This document shows, piece after piece, positions 7,674 to 16,405 of a DNA stretch of 37,541 bases. The stretch's first letter is position 1; each line of letters begins with the position of its first letter. The translations under genes were made by a program, and so were the position numbers. Under the pieces are notes generated by a model. It saw only the letters and a list, made by a program, of their open reading frames with translations. It searched no databases and was not told where the DNA came from. The stretch comes from Frankiales bacterium (GTDB lineage Bacteria; Actinomycetota; Actinomycetes; Mycobacteriales; SCTD01). The stretch spans positions 1 through 37,541 of the forward strand of contig JAOPVZ010000302.1 in the NCBI GenBank assembly GCA_025965935.1. Direction: 5' to 3'.

Positions 7674-9205
7674 CGTCGCCCGGCCAGGGTGTCGACGAGC
7701 TCCAGTGCCGACGAGCAATGGTCGAGCAGCGCACCGACGTGCGCCTTGGTCCCGCGGAGCGGTTCGAGGGTCGGCACGCGCTGCAAGGACTCGCGCCCGA
7801 CGTCGAAGATGACGGAGTCCCACGAGGCGGCGGCGACCTCGGTCGGGAACTGCTGCAGGCACCGCCCGCGGAAGTAGGCGCGGGTGTCGACGGGCGGCGT
7901 CGTGAGGGCGCGCTGCACGGCCGCCTCCTTGACGAGCGTCTTCATCGATCCGCGCGCCACCAGCCGGTTGTAGAGGCCCTTGTCCTGTCGGACGTCGGAG
8001 TACTGCAGGTCCACGAGGTGCAGCTTCGGCGCGTCCCATCCGAGGTTCTCGCGCTGCCGGTACCCCTCGAGCACCTTGAGCTTCGCCACCCAGTCGAGCT
8101 CGTCCGCCAGCTCGAGCGGGTCGGCGGCGAGCTGGTCCAGCGTCGCCTCCCAGCGCGACAGGACGTCGGCTGTCGTGGCGTCGACGTCGCTGCCGTAGCG
8201 GTCCTCGACGTGCTTGCGCGCCTGCTCGCAGTACTCCATCTGGAGCTGGACGGCGGTCATCGAGCGCCCATCCCGCAGCGTCACCTGGTGCTTCAGCGAC
8301 GGGTCGTGCGAGACGGCACGCAGCTCGGAGACCGGCCCCTCCACCGTGAGGTCGATGCCGTTCTGCTTCAGCCAGCCGTCCTCGATCATCGCGAGGACGA
8401 GGGCAGTGCTCCCGACCTTGAGGTAGGTCGAGACCTCGGACAGGTTGGCGTCGCCGATGATCACGTGCAGCCGGCGGTACTTCTCCGGGTCGGCGTGCGG
8501 CTCGTCGCGGGTGTTGATGATCGGCCGCTTGAGGGTCGTCTCGAGACCCACCTCGACCTCGAAGAAGTCGGCCCGCTGGCTGATCTGGAAGCCGTGCTCG
8601 CGGCCGTCCTGACCGATGCCGACCCGGCCAGCGCCGACCACGACCTGGCGGGAGACGAAGAACGGCGTGAGGTGGCGCACGATCTCCGCGAACGGCGTCG
8701 CCCGCGCCATCAGGTAGTTCTCGTGGGTCCCGTAGGACGCGCCCTTGTTGTCGGTGTTGTTCTTGTAGAGCTGGATCGGCACCGTGCCGGGCACGGTGAG
8801 CGCCCGCTCCGCCGCGATCTCCATGACCCGCTCCCCCACCTTGTCCCAGAGGACGAGGTCGCGCGGGTTGGTGACCTCCGGCGTCGAGTACTCCGGGTGG
8901 GCGTGATCGACGTAGAGCCGGGCGCCGTTGGTGAGGATGACGTTGGCAAGTCCCAGGTCGTCGTCCGGCTCGCCCGGCAGGTGGTCGGACGCGCCGATGC
9001 CCACCTCGAACCCGCGGGCGTCGCGGAGCGGGTTCTCCTCCTCGAAGTCCCACCGGGTACGGCGGTCGCGCGCGAGCCCTTCCGGCGTGCCGCTCGCATA
9101 GCCGTTCACGACCTGCGAGGACGCGACCATGTGGTTGACGCCGGCGTGCCCGGGCGTGGAGACCCCGAACTCCGTCTCCGTGCCCATCACGCGTTGCGTG
9201 CTCAT
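7670..9205 (-). CDS. dop: Pup deamidase/depupylase Dop
   Basis: Dop converts the C-terminal Gln of Pup to Glu and also removes Pup from proteins. The 511-residue protein is a PafA homologue: [16 protein letters not shown] (Glu10 in the metal site), a longer insert at about 40-85 that corresponds to the Dop loop, [14 protein letters not shown] with Asp100 at the nucleophile position, [39 protein letters not shown] and [15 protein letters not shown]. The Dop loop and the HAHPEYS form distinguish it from PafA. The ATG at 9205 lies nine bases past the stop of the upstream membrane-protein gene, so arc, that gene and dop look like one operon. The 3' end is convergent with the nucleotidyltransferase gene. 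Confidence 0.96.
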   Translation of the reverse strand: MSTQRVMGTETEFGVSTPGHAGVNHMVASSQVVNGYASGTPEGLARDRRTRWDFEEENPLRDARGFEVGIGASDHLPGEPDDDLGLANVILTNGARLYVDHAHPEYSTPEVTNPRDLVLWDKVGERVMEIAAERALTVPGTVPIQLYKNNTDNKGASYGTHENYLMARATPFAEIVRHLTPFFVSRQVVVGAGRVGIGQDGREHGFQISQRADFFEVEVGLETTLKRPIINTRDEPHADPEKYRRLHVIIGDANLSEVSTYLKVGSTALVLAMIEDGWLKQNGIDLTVEGPVSELRAVSHDPSLKHQVTLRDGRSMTAVQLQMEYCEQARKHVEDRYGSDVDATTADVLSRWEATLDQLAADPLELADELDWVAKLKVLEGYRQRENLGWDAPKLHLVDLQYSDVRQDKGLYNRLVARGSMKTLVKEAAVQRALTTPPVDTRAYFRGRCLQQFPTEVAAASWDSVIFDVGRESLQRVPTLEPLRGTKAHVGALLDHCSSALELVDTLAGRR

Positions 9206-9214
9206 ACCAGAAGC

Positions 9215-10012
9215 CTAGGCCGAAGCGGTGGCCACCGGGACCGGAAGGGCCACCGGGCGTGGCCGGCGCTCCACCACGGCGACGATCCCGGCCAGCAGTG
9301 CCATCGCCACCGCCCCGTCCAGCCACCAGTGGTTCGCGCTGGCCACGACCACCAGCGTCATCAGCGCCAGGTGAGCCAGGCCTAGCCACCGCCAGCCTCC
9401 CCGGCCGTGCCTCCAGACCGTCCAGGCGACCAGCGCTGCCCAGCCGACGTGCAACGACGGCATGGCCATCAGCTGGCCCGACAGCCCATCGGCGTACTGC
9501 CCGTAGACCGACTCGCCGTAGCTGTTGGCGAGGTCGACGAAGCCGAGGTCGGGCAGCAGGCGCGGCGGTGCCACCGCGACCAGCTGCATCGCCAGGGCGG
9601 CGAGGGACAGCAAGACGAGCTCGGCCCGCACCACTGGATAGGCATCGCGGTGCCGCCACCACGTCCACGCCAGCAGGAGCACGATGACGTTGAGGTGGCC
9701 GTAGAGGTAGTAGTTGTCGACCAGGTGCGCGAGCCATGGGTGTGCCGCCACGTGACGGTCGACGGTCACCTCGCTGGGCAGGTGCAGCCACTGCTCGAGA
9801 CGGAACAGGCCCCGAGCTCGGTCCTCCGCACCAGCGACGTGCGGGTGCGTCACCGACCCGATGAGCACCCACGCCGCCCACAGCCCCAGGGCGACGGCCG
9901 CCTCGCGCAAGGCAAGCCCGAGCCGCGGCCGACGTCGAAGCGCCAGCGCAGCCACCAGGAACGCAGCAGCCACCGAGAGCGCGAGCCGCCAGCCGGGCTC
10001 CCAGTGCGGCAA
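9215..10012 (-). CDS. Membrane PAP2/inositolphosphorylceramide synthase (Aur1)-like protein
   Basis: A polytopic membrane protein of 265 residues with about six hydrophobic segments and the C-terminal PAP2 signature in its Aur1-type form: APPRLLPDLGFVD (149-160), MPSLHVGWA (His188) and ANHWWLDG (His228, Asp232). Family members transfer or hydrolyse lipid phosphate head groups at the membrane surface; the substrate here is unknown. It starts three bases after the arc stop, apparently with TTG (10010-10012), and I see no strong ribosome-binding site, so translation may depend on arc. It lies between arc and dop, where proteasome loci normally have no membrane gene. Confidence 0.85.
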   Translation of the reverse strand: MPHWEPGWRLALSVAAAFLVAALALRRRPRLGLALREAAVALGLWAAWVLIGSVTHPHVAGAEDRARGLFRLEQWLHLPSEVTVDRHVAAHPWLAHLVDNYYLYGHLNVIVLLLAWTWWRHRDAYPVVRAELVLLSLAALAMQLVAVAPPRLLPDLGFVDLANSYGESVYGQYADGLSGQLMAMPSLHVGWAALVAWTVWRHGRGGWRWLGLAHLALMTLVVVASANHWWLDGAVAMALLAGIVAVVERRPRPVALPVPVATASA

Positions 10013-10015
10013 CGC

Positions 10016-11788
10016 CTAGAGGTACTGGCCGGTGTTGGAGATCGTGTCGATCGACTTGCCGGTCTCCGTGCCCTTCACGCTGGTGACAAGGGTGCGGATG
10101 TAGACGATCCGCTCGCCCTTCTTGCCGGAGATCCGGGCCCAGTCGTCGGGGTTGGTGGTGTTCGGCAGGTCCTCGTTCTCCTTGAACTCGTCGATGCACG
10201 CGGTCAGCAGGTGCTGCATGCGCAGCCCCTTCTGGTTGTTGTCGAGGAAGTCCTTGATGGCCATCTTCTTCGCGCGCGCGACGATGTTCTCGATCATGGC
10301 GCCGGAGTTGAAGTCCTTGAAGTACAGGACTTCCTTGTCCCCGCCGGCATAGGTGACCTCGAGGAACTTGTTCTCCTCGGCCTCGGTGTAGATCCGCTCG
10401 ACGACGCCCTGCACCATGGCCGCCAGGGTCGCCTCCCGCGATCCGCCGTGCTCGGCGAGGTCCTCGGCGTGCAGGGGCAACGCCGAGACGAGGTACTTGC
10501 TGAAGATGTCCTTGGCCGCCTCGGCGTCCGGACGCTCGATCTTGATCTTCACGTCGAGCCGGCACGGGCGCAGGATGGCCGGGTCGATCATGTCCTCGCG
10601 GTTGGACGCGCCGATGACGACGACGTTCTCGAGGGTCTCGACGCCGTCGATCTCCGACAGCAGCTGGGGCACGATCGTGGTCTCGACGTCGGAGGACACG
10701 CCGGACCCGCGGGTGCGGAAGATCGAGTCCATCTCGTCGAAGAAGACGATGACCGGTGTGCCTTCGGAGGCCTTCTCGCGGGCCCGCTGGAAGATCAGCC
10801 GGATGTGGCGCTCGGTCTCGCCGACGTACTTGTTGAGCAGCTCCGGACCCTTGATGTTCAGGAAGAACGCCCGGCCGTCGGGCTTGCCGGTGACCTCGGC
10901 GACCTTCTTGGCCAGCGAGTTGGCGACGGCCTTCGCGATGAGCGTCTTGCCGCAGCCGGGAGGGCCGTAGAGCAGCACACCCTTCGGCGGCCGAAGCTGG
11001 TGCTCCTTGAAGAGCTCCTTGTGCAGGAAGGGCAGCTCGACGGCGTCGCGGATCGCCTCGATCTGGGACGCCAGGCCGCCGATGTCGGAGTAGTCGATGT
11101 CCGGGACCTCTTCGAGGACGAGCTCCTCGACCTCGCTCTTGGGGATCCGCTCGTAGGCGTAGCCGCTGCGCGACTCCAGCAGCAGCGAGTCGCCGGCCTT
11201 GATCGGCTCGTCGAGCAGCGAGTCGGCGAGCATGACGACGCGCTCCTCATCGGTGTGCCCGATGACGAGCGCACGGTCGCCGCCCTCGAGGACCTCCTTG
11301 AGCATCACGACGTCGCCCTGGCGCTCGAACTCCAGCGCCGCCACGACGTTGAGGGCCTCGTTGAGCATGACCTCCTGGCCCTTGCGCAGGTCCTTGACCT
11401 CGATGGCCGGGCTGACGGTGACGCGCAGCTTGCGGCCGCCCGTGAAGATGTCGACGGTGTCCTCGTCGTGGATGCCGAGGAAGTAGCCGAAGCCGCTGGG
11501 CGGCTGCGCGAGCCGCTCGACCTCCTCCTTGAGGGCCACGATCTGGTCGCGGGCCTCCTTGAGGGTGCTGACGAGGCGGTCGTTCTGGCCGGTCGCACCG
11601 GCAAGGGACTGCTGCGCCTCGGCCAGCCTGTCCTCGAGCGCCCGGACCTGCCTCGGCGAGTCGGCCAGCTTGCGGCGCAGGACAGAGACTTCCTCCTCGA
11701 GGAAGGTCACCTGCGCCTTCAGCTCCGCGGCGTCCGCTGCAGGATCGCCGGAGCCACCTCCAGCGGACACACCACGCGTCCCTGCCAC
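10016..11788 (-). CDS. arc: Proteasomal ATPase ARC/Mpa
   Basis: This AAA+ ring binds Pup, unfolds the tagged protein and feeds it into the 20S core. In order: an N-terminal coiled coil (about 20-95) that captures Pup, two OB-type domains (about 98-220), and one AAA module with Walker A GPPGCGKT (275-282), Walker [13 protein letters not shown], and a C-terminal helical part ending TGQYL, the penultimate-Tyr tail that docks on PrcA. The GTG at 11786-11788 is chosen since GGGGAGG lies eight bases upstream; the other GTG at 11797 would sit inside that ribosome-binding site. Odd: the second-region-of-homology motif reads ILRPCRLD where Mpa has ILRPGRLD. Followed closely by the PAP2-like gene and dop. 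Confidence 0.97.
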   Translation of the reverse strand: MAGTRGVSAGGGSGDPAADAAELKAQVTFLEEEVSVLRRKLADSPRQVRALEDRLAEAQQSLAGATGQNDRLVSTLKEARDQIVALKEEVERLAQPPSGFGYFLGIHDEDTVDIFTGGRKLRVTVSPAIEVKDLRKGQEVMLNEALNVVAALEFERQGDVVMLKEVLEGGDRALVIGHTDEERVVMLADSLLDEPIKAGDSLLLESRSGYAYERIPKSEVEELVLEEVPDIDYSDIGGLASQIEAIRDAVELPFLHKELFKEHQLRPPKGVLLYGPPGCGKTLIAKAVANSLAKKVAEVTGKPDGRAFFLNIKGPELLNKYVGETERHIRLIFQRAREKASEGTPVIVFFDEMDSIFRTRGSGVSSDVETTIVPQLLSEIDGVETLENVVVIGASNREDMIDPAILRPCRLDVKIKIERPDAEAAKDIFSKYLVSALPLHAEDLAEHGGSREATLAAMVQGVVERIYTEAEENKFLEVTYAGGDKEVLYFKDFNSGAMIENIVARAKKMAIKDFLDNNQKGLRMQHLLTACIDEFKENEDLPNTTNPDDWARISGKKGERIVYIRTLVTSVKGTETGKSIDTISNTGQYL

Positions 11789-11936
11789 GTGCTCCACCTC
11801 CCCGTCGTCAGTCGGGTTCGTGCTCTAGGAACGCATCCTATGTACGCCCGGCACCTTCCTGTCTGCTCAACCCCCTTCGGCACACCGAGCACTTCCAGGT
11901 GAATGCCCGTCCGCCGCCTGACAAACACTGACAACC

Positions 11937-11974
11937 GCCGGGCCCCGCCCGGCCGAAACGTCGCCCAAGACGTT
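11937..11974 (-). terminator. Two adjacent hairpins between trmI and arc
   Basis: GCCGGGC (11937-11943) and GCCCGGC (11947-11953) form a 7-bp stem with a 3-base loop; AACGTC (11957-11962) and GACGTT (11969-11974) form a second 6-bp stem. They lie past the trmI stop and before arc, so a terminator of trmI is the likeliest role. The rest of the 224-base gap (11789-12012) shows the short repeat CTGACAA twice and nothing else I can name. Confidence 0.4.
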
Positions 11975-12012
11975 GTGGCCAGGCCCAGGTCGCGGCTCCA
12001 CGGGACGCCGGC

Positions 12013-12930
12013 TCAGGGGAGGTTGGGGCGGAAGGGCTCGTCGGCGCCCGACGGCGGCTCTCCGGACTCGGCCACGCTCTCGCCGTACATCCCCTTGCTG
12101 GGCCGACGACGGCGGACCGGCGGCTCCACGCCGTCCGCCAGCCGGCGGGTGGTGCACAGGAAGCCGGTGTGGCCCACCATCCGGTGCTGCGGCCGCACCG
12201 CGAGCCCCTCGACGTGCCAGCCGCGCGCCATCGTCTCCCAGGAGGCGGGCTCGGTGAAGGTGCCGTGCGAGCGCATCGCCTCGACCGTGGTGGACAGCTG
12301 CGTGGTCGTCGCGACGTAGCAGCACAGGACCCCGCCGGGGCGCAGCGCCCTGGCGACCGCGTCCAGGCACTCCCAGGGCGCCAGCATGTCGAGCACGACG
12401 CGGTCGACCTCAGTGTCGCTGAGCTCGTCCTGCAGGGAGCCGACGGTGATGGACCAGGCCGGGTGCGGGCCGCCGAAGAAGGTCTCCACGTTGCGCCGGG
12501 CGATCTCGGCGAAGTCCGCGCGCCGCTCGTACGACGACAAGCGGCCGTCGACCCCGACGGCGCGCAGGAGAGACATCGACAGGGCACCGGAACCGACGCC
12601 GGCCTCGACCACGTGCGCCCCGGGGAACATGTCGGCCATCCCGACGATGTTGGCGCTGTCCTTGGGGTAGACGACCTGCGCGCCACGTGGCATCGACAGC
12701 ACGAAGTCGCTGAGCAGGGGCCGCAGGGCGAGATAGGTGGTGGCGCCGATCGTGACGGTGACGCCCTCGGGGCCGCCTATGAGCCGGTCGTGTTCCAGGA
12801 TGCCCTTGTGGGTGTGGAACTGCTTGCCGGCGACGAGCGTGATGGTGTGCATCCGGCCCTTGGGGTCGGTCAGCTGGACCTGGTCGCCCTCGGCGAGGGG
12901 GCCACGCCGTCGGGCCGCTTCGTACGTCAC
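12013..12930 (-). CDS. trmI: tRNA (adenine-58-N1)-methyltransferase TrmI
   Basis: TrmI methylates N1 of A58 in the T-loop of tRNAs using S-adenosylmethionine. The 305-residue protein has the family's N-terminal beta domain (GDQVQLTDPKGRMHTITLVA, HKGILEHDRLIG), the link VVYPKDSANIVGMADMFPG, the SAM-binding glycine loop VVEAGVGSGALSMSLL, the catalytic-region DRVVLDMLAPWE and RPGGVLCCYVATTTQL. The C-terminal 45 residues (RRRRPSKGMYGE and beyond) are a variable tail. Start GTG at 12928-12930 has no Shine-Dalgarno upstream, so a leaderless transcript is possible. In M. tuberculosis the equivalent Rv2118c is likewise near mpa (memory). Confidence 0.95.
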   Translation of the reverse strand: MTYEAARRRGPLAEGDQVQLTDPKGRMHTITLVAGKQFHTHKGILEHDRLIGGPEGVTVTIGATTYLALRPLLSDFVLSMPRGAQVVYPKDSANIVGMADMFPGAHVVEAGVGSGALSMSLLRAVGVDGRLSSYERRADFAEIARRNVETFFGGPHPAWSITVGSLQDELSDTEVDRVVLDMLAPWECLDAVARALRPGGVLCCYVATTTQLSTTVEAMRSHGTFTEPASWETMARGWHVEGLAVRPQHRMVGHTGFLCTTRRLADGVEPPVRRRRPSKGMYGESVAESGEPPSGADEPFRPNLP

Positions 12931-12964
12931 GTGAGGAGAGGCTACGGAACAGGGCAGGTCGGCA

Positions 12965-14068
12965 TCAGGACTGCATGGCGGCGGCGACGTCGGCCGCGAC
13001 CAGGACGGCCGGCGCGGGGCCCGCGACGACGTACTCCGCGGCGGGCGTCGCCTGCATCGCGTCGAGCAGGGCCTGGCCGGACAGGTCGGCGTCCAGCAGC
13101 AGCCCCTTCTCCATCTTGCGGGCGCCGTCGGCCACCATGACCCAGGGCCGCCGCTCGGCCGGCACCTGCCGCACCCAGCTCTCGCTGACGACGCCCTCGA
13201 GCCGACCGCCGCCGTCGACCACCAGGAGCGCGCGCACGTCCTGCTCGTGCGCCATCCGGACCGCTTCGGACAGCGGTGTGGTCGCGGGTACGGCGAGAGC
13301 GGGCCGCGCCAGTGCGCTGACCGTGAGCGAGGGCAGCGTCTGGGTGAGCTGGCCGCGGCGCAGGCTGCCCATCGCCCCTAGGTAGATGTAGGCCCCGACG
13401 AGCGACGACATGACGATCGTGAGCGGTCCGCGATCGCCGTACCCAGCCGCAGGCAGCACGCCCACGATGAGGAACGGCACCACCACCAGGGCGATGACCA
13501 TGCCCGCACGGGCGCTCACGCGGGTGGCCCGGCCCTCGTCGCGAACCAGCTGCCAGACGATGCTGCGCAGCACCCGACCGCCGTCCAGCGGCAGGCCAGG
13601 GAGCAGGTTGAGGGCGGCGAGCACCCCGTTCACGACCGCGAGGCCCTCGAGCACCAGTCGTGGCAGCGAACCGGGTTCCAGGGCGGCAGCAGCTGCGACC
13701 GCGATCGAGGTGAGCAGCAGCGACACCATCGGCCCCGCGACCGCGACGGCGTACTCGCGCGCCGGCGTCTCTGGGGGCTCGGTGATCTCCGTGTAGCCGG
13801 CCAGCAGGCTGATGGTGATGCTGCGCACCGGCAGCCCGAACGCGCGCGCGACGAGGCAGTGGCCGAGCTCGTGCAGCACCACGCTCGCGAGCAGCATGAA
13901 CGCGAGCGTGAGGCTGAGGACGTAGTCCTGCCCGGACCCGCCGACCAGGGTGGGACTCGCCACGACCAGGTAGGCCGGGAGGAGGAACCAGATCGGCGTC
14001 AGCAGGATCGGGACGCCCGCGACGGAGCCGATGCGCAAGCCCGCGCGTCTCTGCTCCTGCCCCGCCAC
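12965..14068 (-). CDS. Site-2 protease (M50 family) with CBS region, Rip3-like
   Basis: An intramembrane zinc metalloprotease of 367 residues. The N-terminal half has multiple membrane segments and the active-site motifs VLHELGH (zinc ligands His66 and His70, catalytic Glu67) and NLLPGLPLDGGR (third ligand Asp162). After the membrane region come CBS-type segments from about residue 247 (ALARPALAVPATTPLSEAVR, DVRALLVVDGGGRLEGVVSE, and a second weaker copy), which typically bind adenine nucleotides and regulate activity. Such enzymes cut membrane-held anti-sigma factors or similar proteins; the target here is unknown. It ends 34 bases before trmI and may be co-transcribed with it. Confidence 0.92.
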   Translation of the reverse strand: MAGQEQRRAGLRIGSVAGVPILLTPIWFLLPAYLVVASPTLVGGSGQDYVLSLTLAFMLLASVVLHELGHCLVARAFGLPVRSITISLLAGYTEITEPPETPAREYAVAVAGPMVSLLLTSIAVAAAAALEPGSLPRLVLEGLAVVNGVLAALNLLPGLPLDGGRVLRSIVWQLVRDEGRATRVSARAGMVIALVVVPFLIVGVLPAAGYGDRGPLTIVMSSLVGAYIYLGAMGSLRRGQLTQTLPSLTVSALARPALAVPATTPLSEAVRMAHEQDVRALLVVDGGGRLEGVVSESWVRQVPAERRPWVMVADGARKMEKGLLLDADLSGQALLDAMQATPAAEYVVAGPAPAVLVAADVAAAMQS

Positions 14069-14077
14069 CTGACCAGA

Positions 14078-14497
14078 CTAGGTGGGAACCCTGGCAGACC
14101 AGGCGACCCGCCCGGCCACGTCCTCAGTGTGCTGCAGGGAGAGTCCGTGCCGCTCGGCGGTGCGCACCGCCGCGCCACGGTCGGCGGCGACGCCGATCAC
14201 CCGGGCGCCCGGTGCGGCCATGATCACCGCCGTGGGGACGTCCGGTGCGAGCACCGCGACGACGACATCCGCAGGCCCCTCGCTCACCATCTCGCACTCG
14301 GCTGCGGCCGCCAGCGCCCTGCGGAGCAGTGGCTCCTCGCCGAGCACGAGGACCCGCTGGTGGGTGCGAACCCCCGCAAGCGCGGTCAGGACGGCGGTGA
14401 GCAACGGGGTGTCGTTGTCAGCGGCCGGCACGGGCGTCAGCCTCGCACGGACCTCGTCCACACCCTCGGCGTGGGACAGCGTGCCTGTCGGAGCCAC
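14078..14497 (-). CDS. Hypothetical protein, small Rossmann-like
   Basis: A 139-residue protein I do not recognise. It has high third-position GC throughout, no signal peptide or membrane span, and an alternating pattern of hydrophobic strands and small residues (HQRVLVLGEEPLLRRALAAA, ADVVVAVLAPDVPTAVIMAA, ARVIGVAADRGAAVRTAERH) that suggests a Rossmann-like alpha/beta fold without obvious cofactor motif. GTG at 14495-14497 is the likely start; the ribosome-binding site is weak. It ends nine bases before the M50 protease gene and is divergent from the RecB-like nuclease gene, only 17 bases away, so their promoters must overlap. Confidence 0.65.
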   Translation of the reverse strand: MAPTGTLSHAEGVDEVRARLTPVPAADNDTPLLTAVLTALAGVRTHQRVLVLGEEPLLRRALAAAAECEMVSEGPADVVVAVLAPDVPTAVIMAAPGARVIGVAADRGAAVRTAERHGLSLQHTEDVAGRVAWSARVPT

Positions 14498-14514
14498 GCC
14501 GTACCGTCCGTCCC

Positions 14515-15405
14515 ATGACAGCAGAGGTCGTCCCTGTCGACGAGCAGGAGCTGCCGATCGTCGGGTCGCTGTCGCCGTCCCGGGCGGGTGACTTCATGAC
14601 CTGTCCGCTGCTGTTCCGCTACCGCACGATCGACCGGCTGCCCCAGGAGCCGTCGTCGGCGGCCGTGCGCGGCACCCTCGTGCACGCGGTGCTGGAGCGG
14701 CTGTTCGACCTGCCCGCCGCCGAGCGCACTCCGGAGTCGGCCGCGACGCTGCTGGCGCCCGAGTGGGCGCGGCTGCAGGAGGCTGAGCCCGAGGTTGCGG
14801 GGCTGTTCGCCGACGAGGTCGAGCTCGCGAGCTGGCTGACCTCGGCCCGGCACCTGCTGGACGGCTACTTCTCGCTCGAGGACCCCCGTCGGCTCGACCC
14901 GGCCGAGCGCGAGGCCTACGTGGAGGTGGTGCTTCCCGGCGGGCTGAGGCTGCGCGGCATCGTCGACCGCCTCGACGTGGCCCCGACAGGTGACCTCCGA
15001 CTGGTCGACTACAAAACCGGCCGTTCCCCCGGTGAGGCGTTCGAGGGCAAGGCGCTGTTCCAGATGAAGTTCTACGCGCTGGTGCTCTGGCGCACTCGTG
15101 GCGTGGTGCCGCGCCGGCTCCAGCTGATGTACCTGGGCGACCGCGAGGTCCTCGCCTACTCCCCCGACGAGTCCGACCTGCTCGCCACGGAGCGCAAGCT
15201 CCTCGCGCTGTGGGAGGCGATCGAGCGGGCGGTGCAGGCCCGTGACTTCCGACCCCGTCCCAGCAAGCTGTGCGACTGGTGCGACCACCAGGCCTTCTGC
15301 CCGGAGAAGGGCGGCACGCTGCTGCCTTGGCCGGAGGTCGTGCCTGATCCCGACGAACCGGAAGCCCGCCACCTGGCCGCCGCGGCGCGCCAGACTCACG
15401 AATGA
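14515..15405 (+). CDS. RecB-like PD-(D/E)XK exonuclease with four-Cys Fe-S signature
   Basis: A 296-residue stand-alone nuclease domain like M. tuberculosis Rv2119. It opens SLSPSRAGDFMTCPLLFRYR (Cys30), then GTLVHAVLE (His57), GIVDRLDV (Asp151) and LRLVDYKTGR (Asp165, Lys167), the PD-(D/E)XK core, with QMKFYALVLW after it. Cys253, Cys256 and Cys262 (LCDWCDHQAFC) complete the C-x222-C-x2-C-x5-C pattern that binds a 4Fe-4S cluster in AddB, Cas4 and related nucleases. Probably acts in DNA repair; no helicase partner is adjacent. ATG at 14515 is the first start in frame after the divergent gene. Confidence 0.93.
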   Translation: MTAEVVPVDEQELPIVGSLSPSRAGDFMTCPLLFRYRTIDRLPQEPSSAAVRGTLVHAVLERLFDLPAAERTPESAATLLAPEWARLQEAEPEVAGLFADEVELASWLTSARHLLDGYFSLEDPRRLDPAEREAYVEVVLPGGLRLRGIVDRLDVAPTGDLRLVDYKTGRSPGEAFEGKALFQMKFYALVLWRTRGVVPRRLQLMYLGDREVLAYSPDESDLLATERKLLALWEAIERAVQARDFRPRPSKLCDWCDHQAFCPEKGGTLLPWPEVVPDPDEPEARHLAAAARQTHE

Positions 15406-15556
15406 ACCCCTACGCGAAACCCCTGGCACGACGCCGCCACCTGAGCCGGATCGGCCAGAAGTCGCTCACCTGAGGGCGGCTGCACGCGAGACTGCGCCCG
15501 ATCTGCCCGGCGGTGCAACACTGTGACCAGGCAACGCACCGTGTGAGGAGCTTTCC

Positions 15557-16372
15557 GTGACCACGCTCGAGACGAACACCGTCGACACCCCTCCGGCCGA
15601 TGTCGCTGTCGGCCCGCAGCTGGAGATGCCCCTTCCCCAGGTCTTCGAGACCGTCGAGGAGGAGCGGATGCACCGCAAGGTGCAGCTCGCGGCCGCCTTC
15701 CGGATGTTCAGCAAGGCGGGCCTCGACGAGGGCGTCGCCGGGCACGTGACCGCCCGCGACCCCGAGCACACCGACTCCTACTGGGTGAACCCGTTCGGGA
15801 TGCACTTCAGCCTCATCAAGCAGTCGGACCTGGTGCGCGTCAACCACGCGGGCGAGGTCGTCGAGGGCAACCGCGCCGTCAACGGCGCCGCCGTCGCGAT
15901 CCACTGCGCTGTGCACGCCGCGCGACCCGACGTGATCGCGGCCGCCCACGCGCACGGGCCGTACGGCAAGACCCTCTCGAGCCTCCCCATGGGCATCGAG
16001 ATGCTGACCCAGGACGCCTGTGCCTTCCACCAGGACTACGGCATCTTCGAGAGCTTCTCCGGCGTCGTCCTGGACCCGGAGGAGGGCCGCAAGATCGGTC
16101 GGGCGCTCGCGGACAAGAAGGCCGTGATCCTGCGCAACCACGGCATGCTCACCGTCGGGCACTCGGTGGAGAGCGCGGCCTGGTGGTTCCTGACACTGGA
16201 GCGCACGGCGCAGTCGCAGCTGATGGCCTACGCGGCCGGGACGCCGACGATCATCGACGACGAGAACGCCGCGGCGACCTACCAGACGGTCGGCGGGGAG
16301 TTCGCGGGCTGGTTCCAGTTCCAGCCCATCTGGCAGCGGATCAGCAAGGACAACCCGGACATCTGGGACTGA
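15557..16372 (+). CDS. Class II aldolase/adducin family protein
   Basis: A 271-residue protein with the zinc-dependent class II aldolase fold. The metal ligands are visible in AAAHAHGPYG (His131, His133) and AVILRNHGMLT (His195), with AGHVTARDPE and VNPFGMHF upstream. Relatives cleave or epimerise sugar phosphates or act as scaffolds (adducin). The substrate cannot be inferred. GAGGAG lies seven bases before the GTG at 15557. The preceding 151 bases hold no recognisable feature beyond the presumed promoter. The next gene starts 33 bases downstream and may be in the same transcript. Confidence 0.9.
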   Translation: MTTLETNTVDTPPADVAVGPQLEMPLPQVFETVEEERMHRKVQLAAAFRMFSKAGLDEGVAGHVTARDPEHTDSYWVNPFGMHFSLIKQSDLVRVNHAGEVVEGNRAVNGAAVAIHCAVHAARPDVIAAAHAHGPYGKTLSSLPMGIEMLTQDACAFHQDYGIFESFSGVVLDPEEGRKIGRALADKKAVILRNHGMLTVGHSVESAAWWFLTLERTAQSQLMAYAAGTPTIIDDENAAATYQTVGGEFAGWFQFQPIWQRISKDNPDIWD

Positions 16373-16405
16373 TCTCCCACGACCGCAGGCCTTGGGGGAT
16401 CGTTC

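Noticed and set aside
7718-9385. Plus-strand open frame opposite dop
   Set aside because: Shadow of the dop frame with no recognisable domain.
7452-10565. Minus-strand open frame of 1037 codons across dop, the PAP2-like gene and arc
   Set aside because: It is out of frame with three verified genes and reads as Arg/Ala-rich noise.
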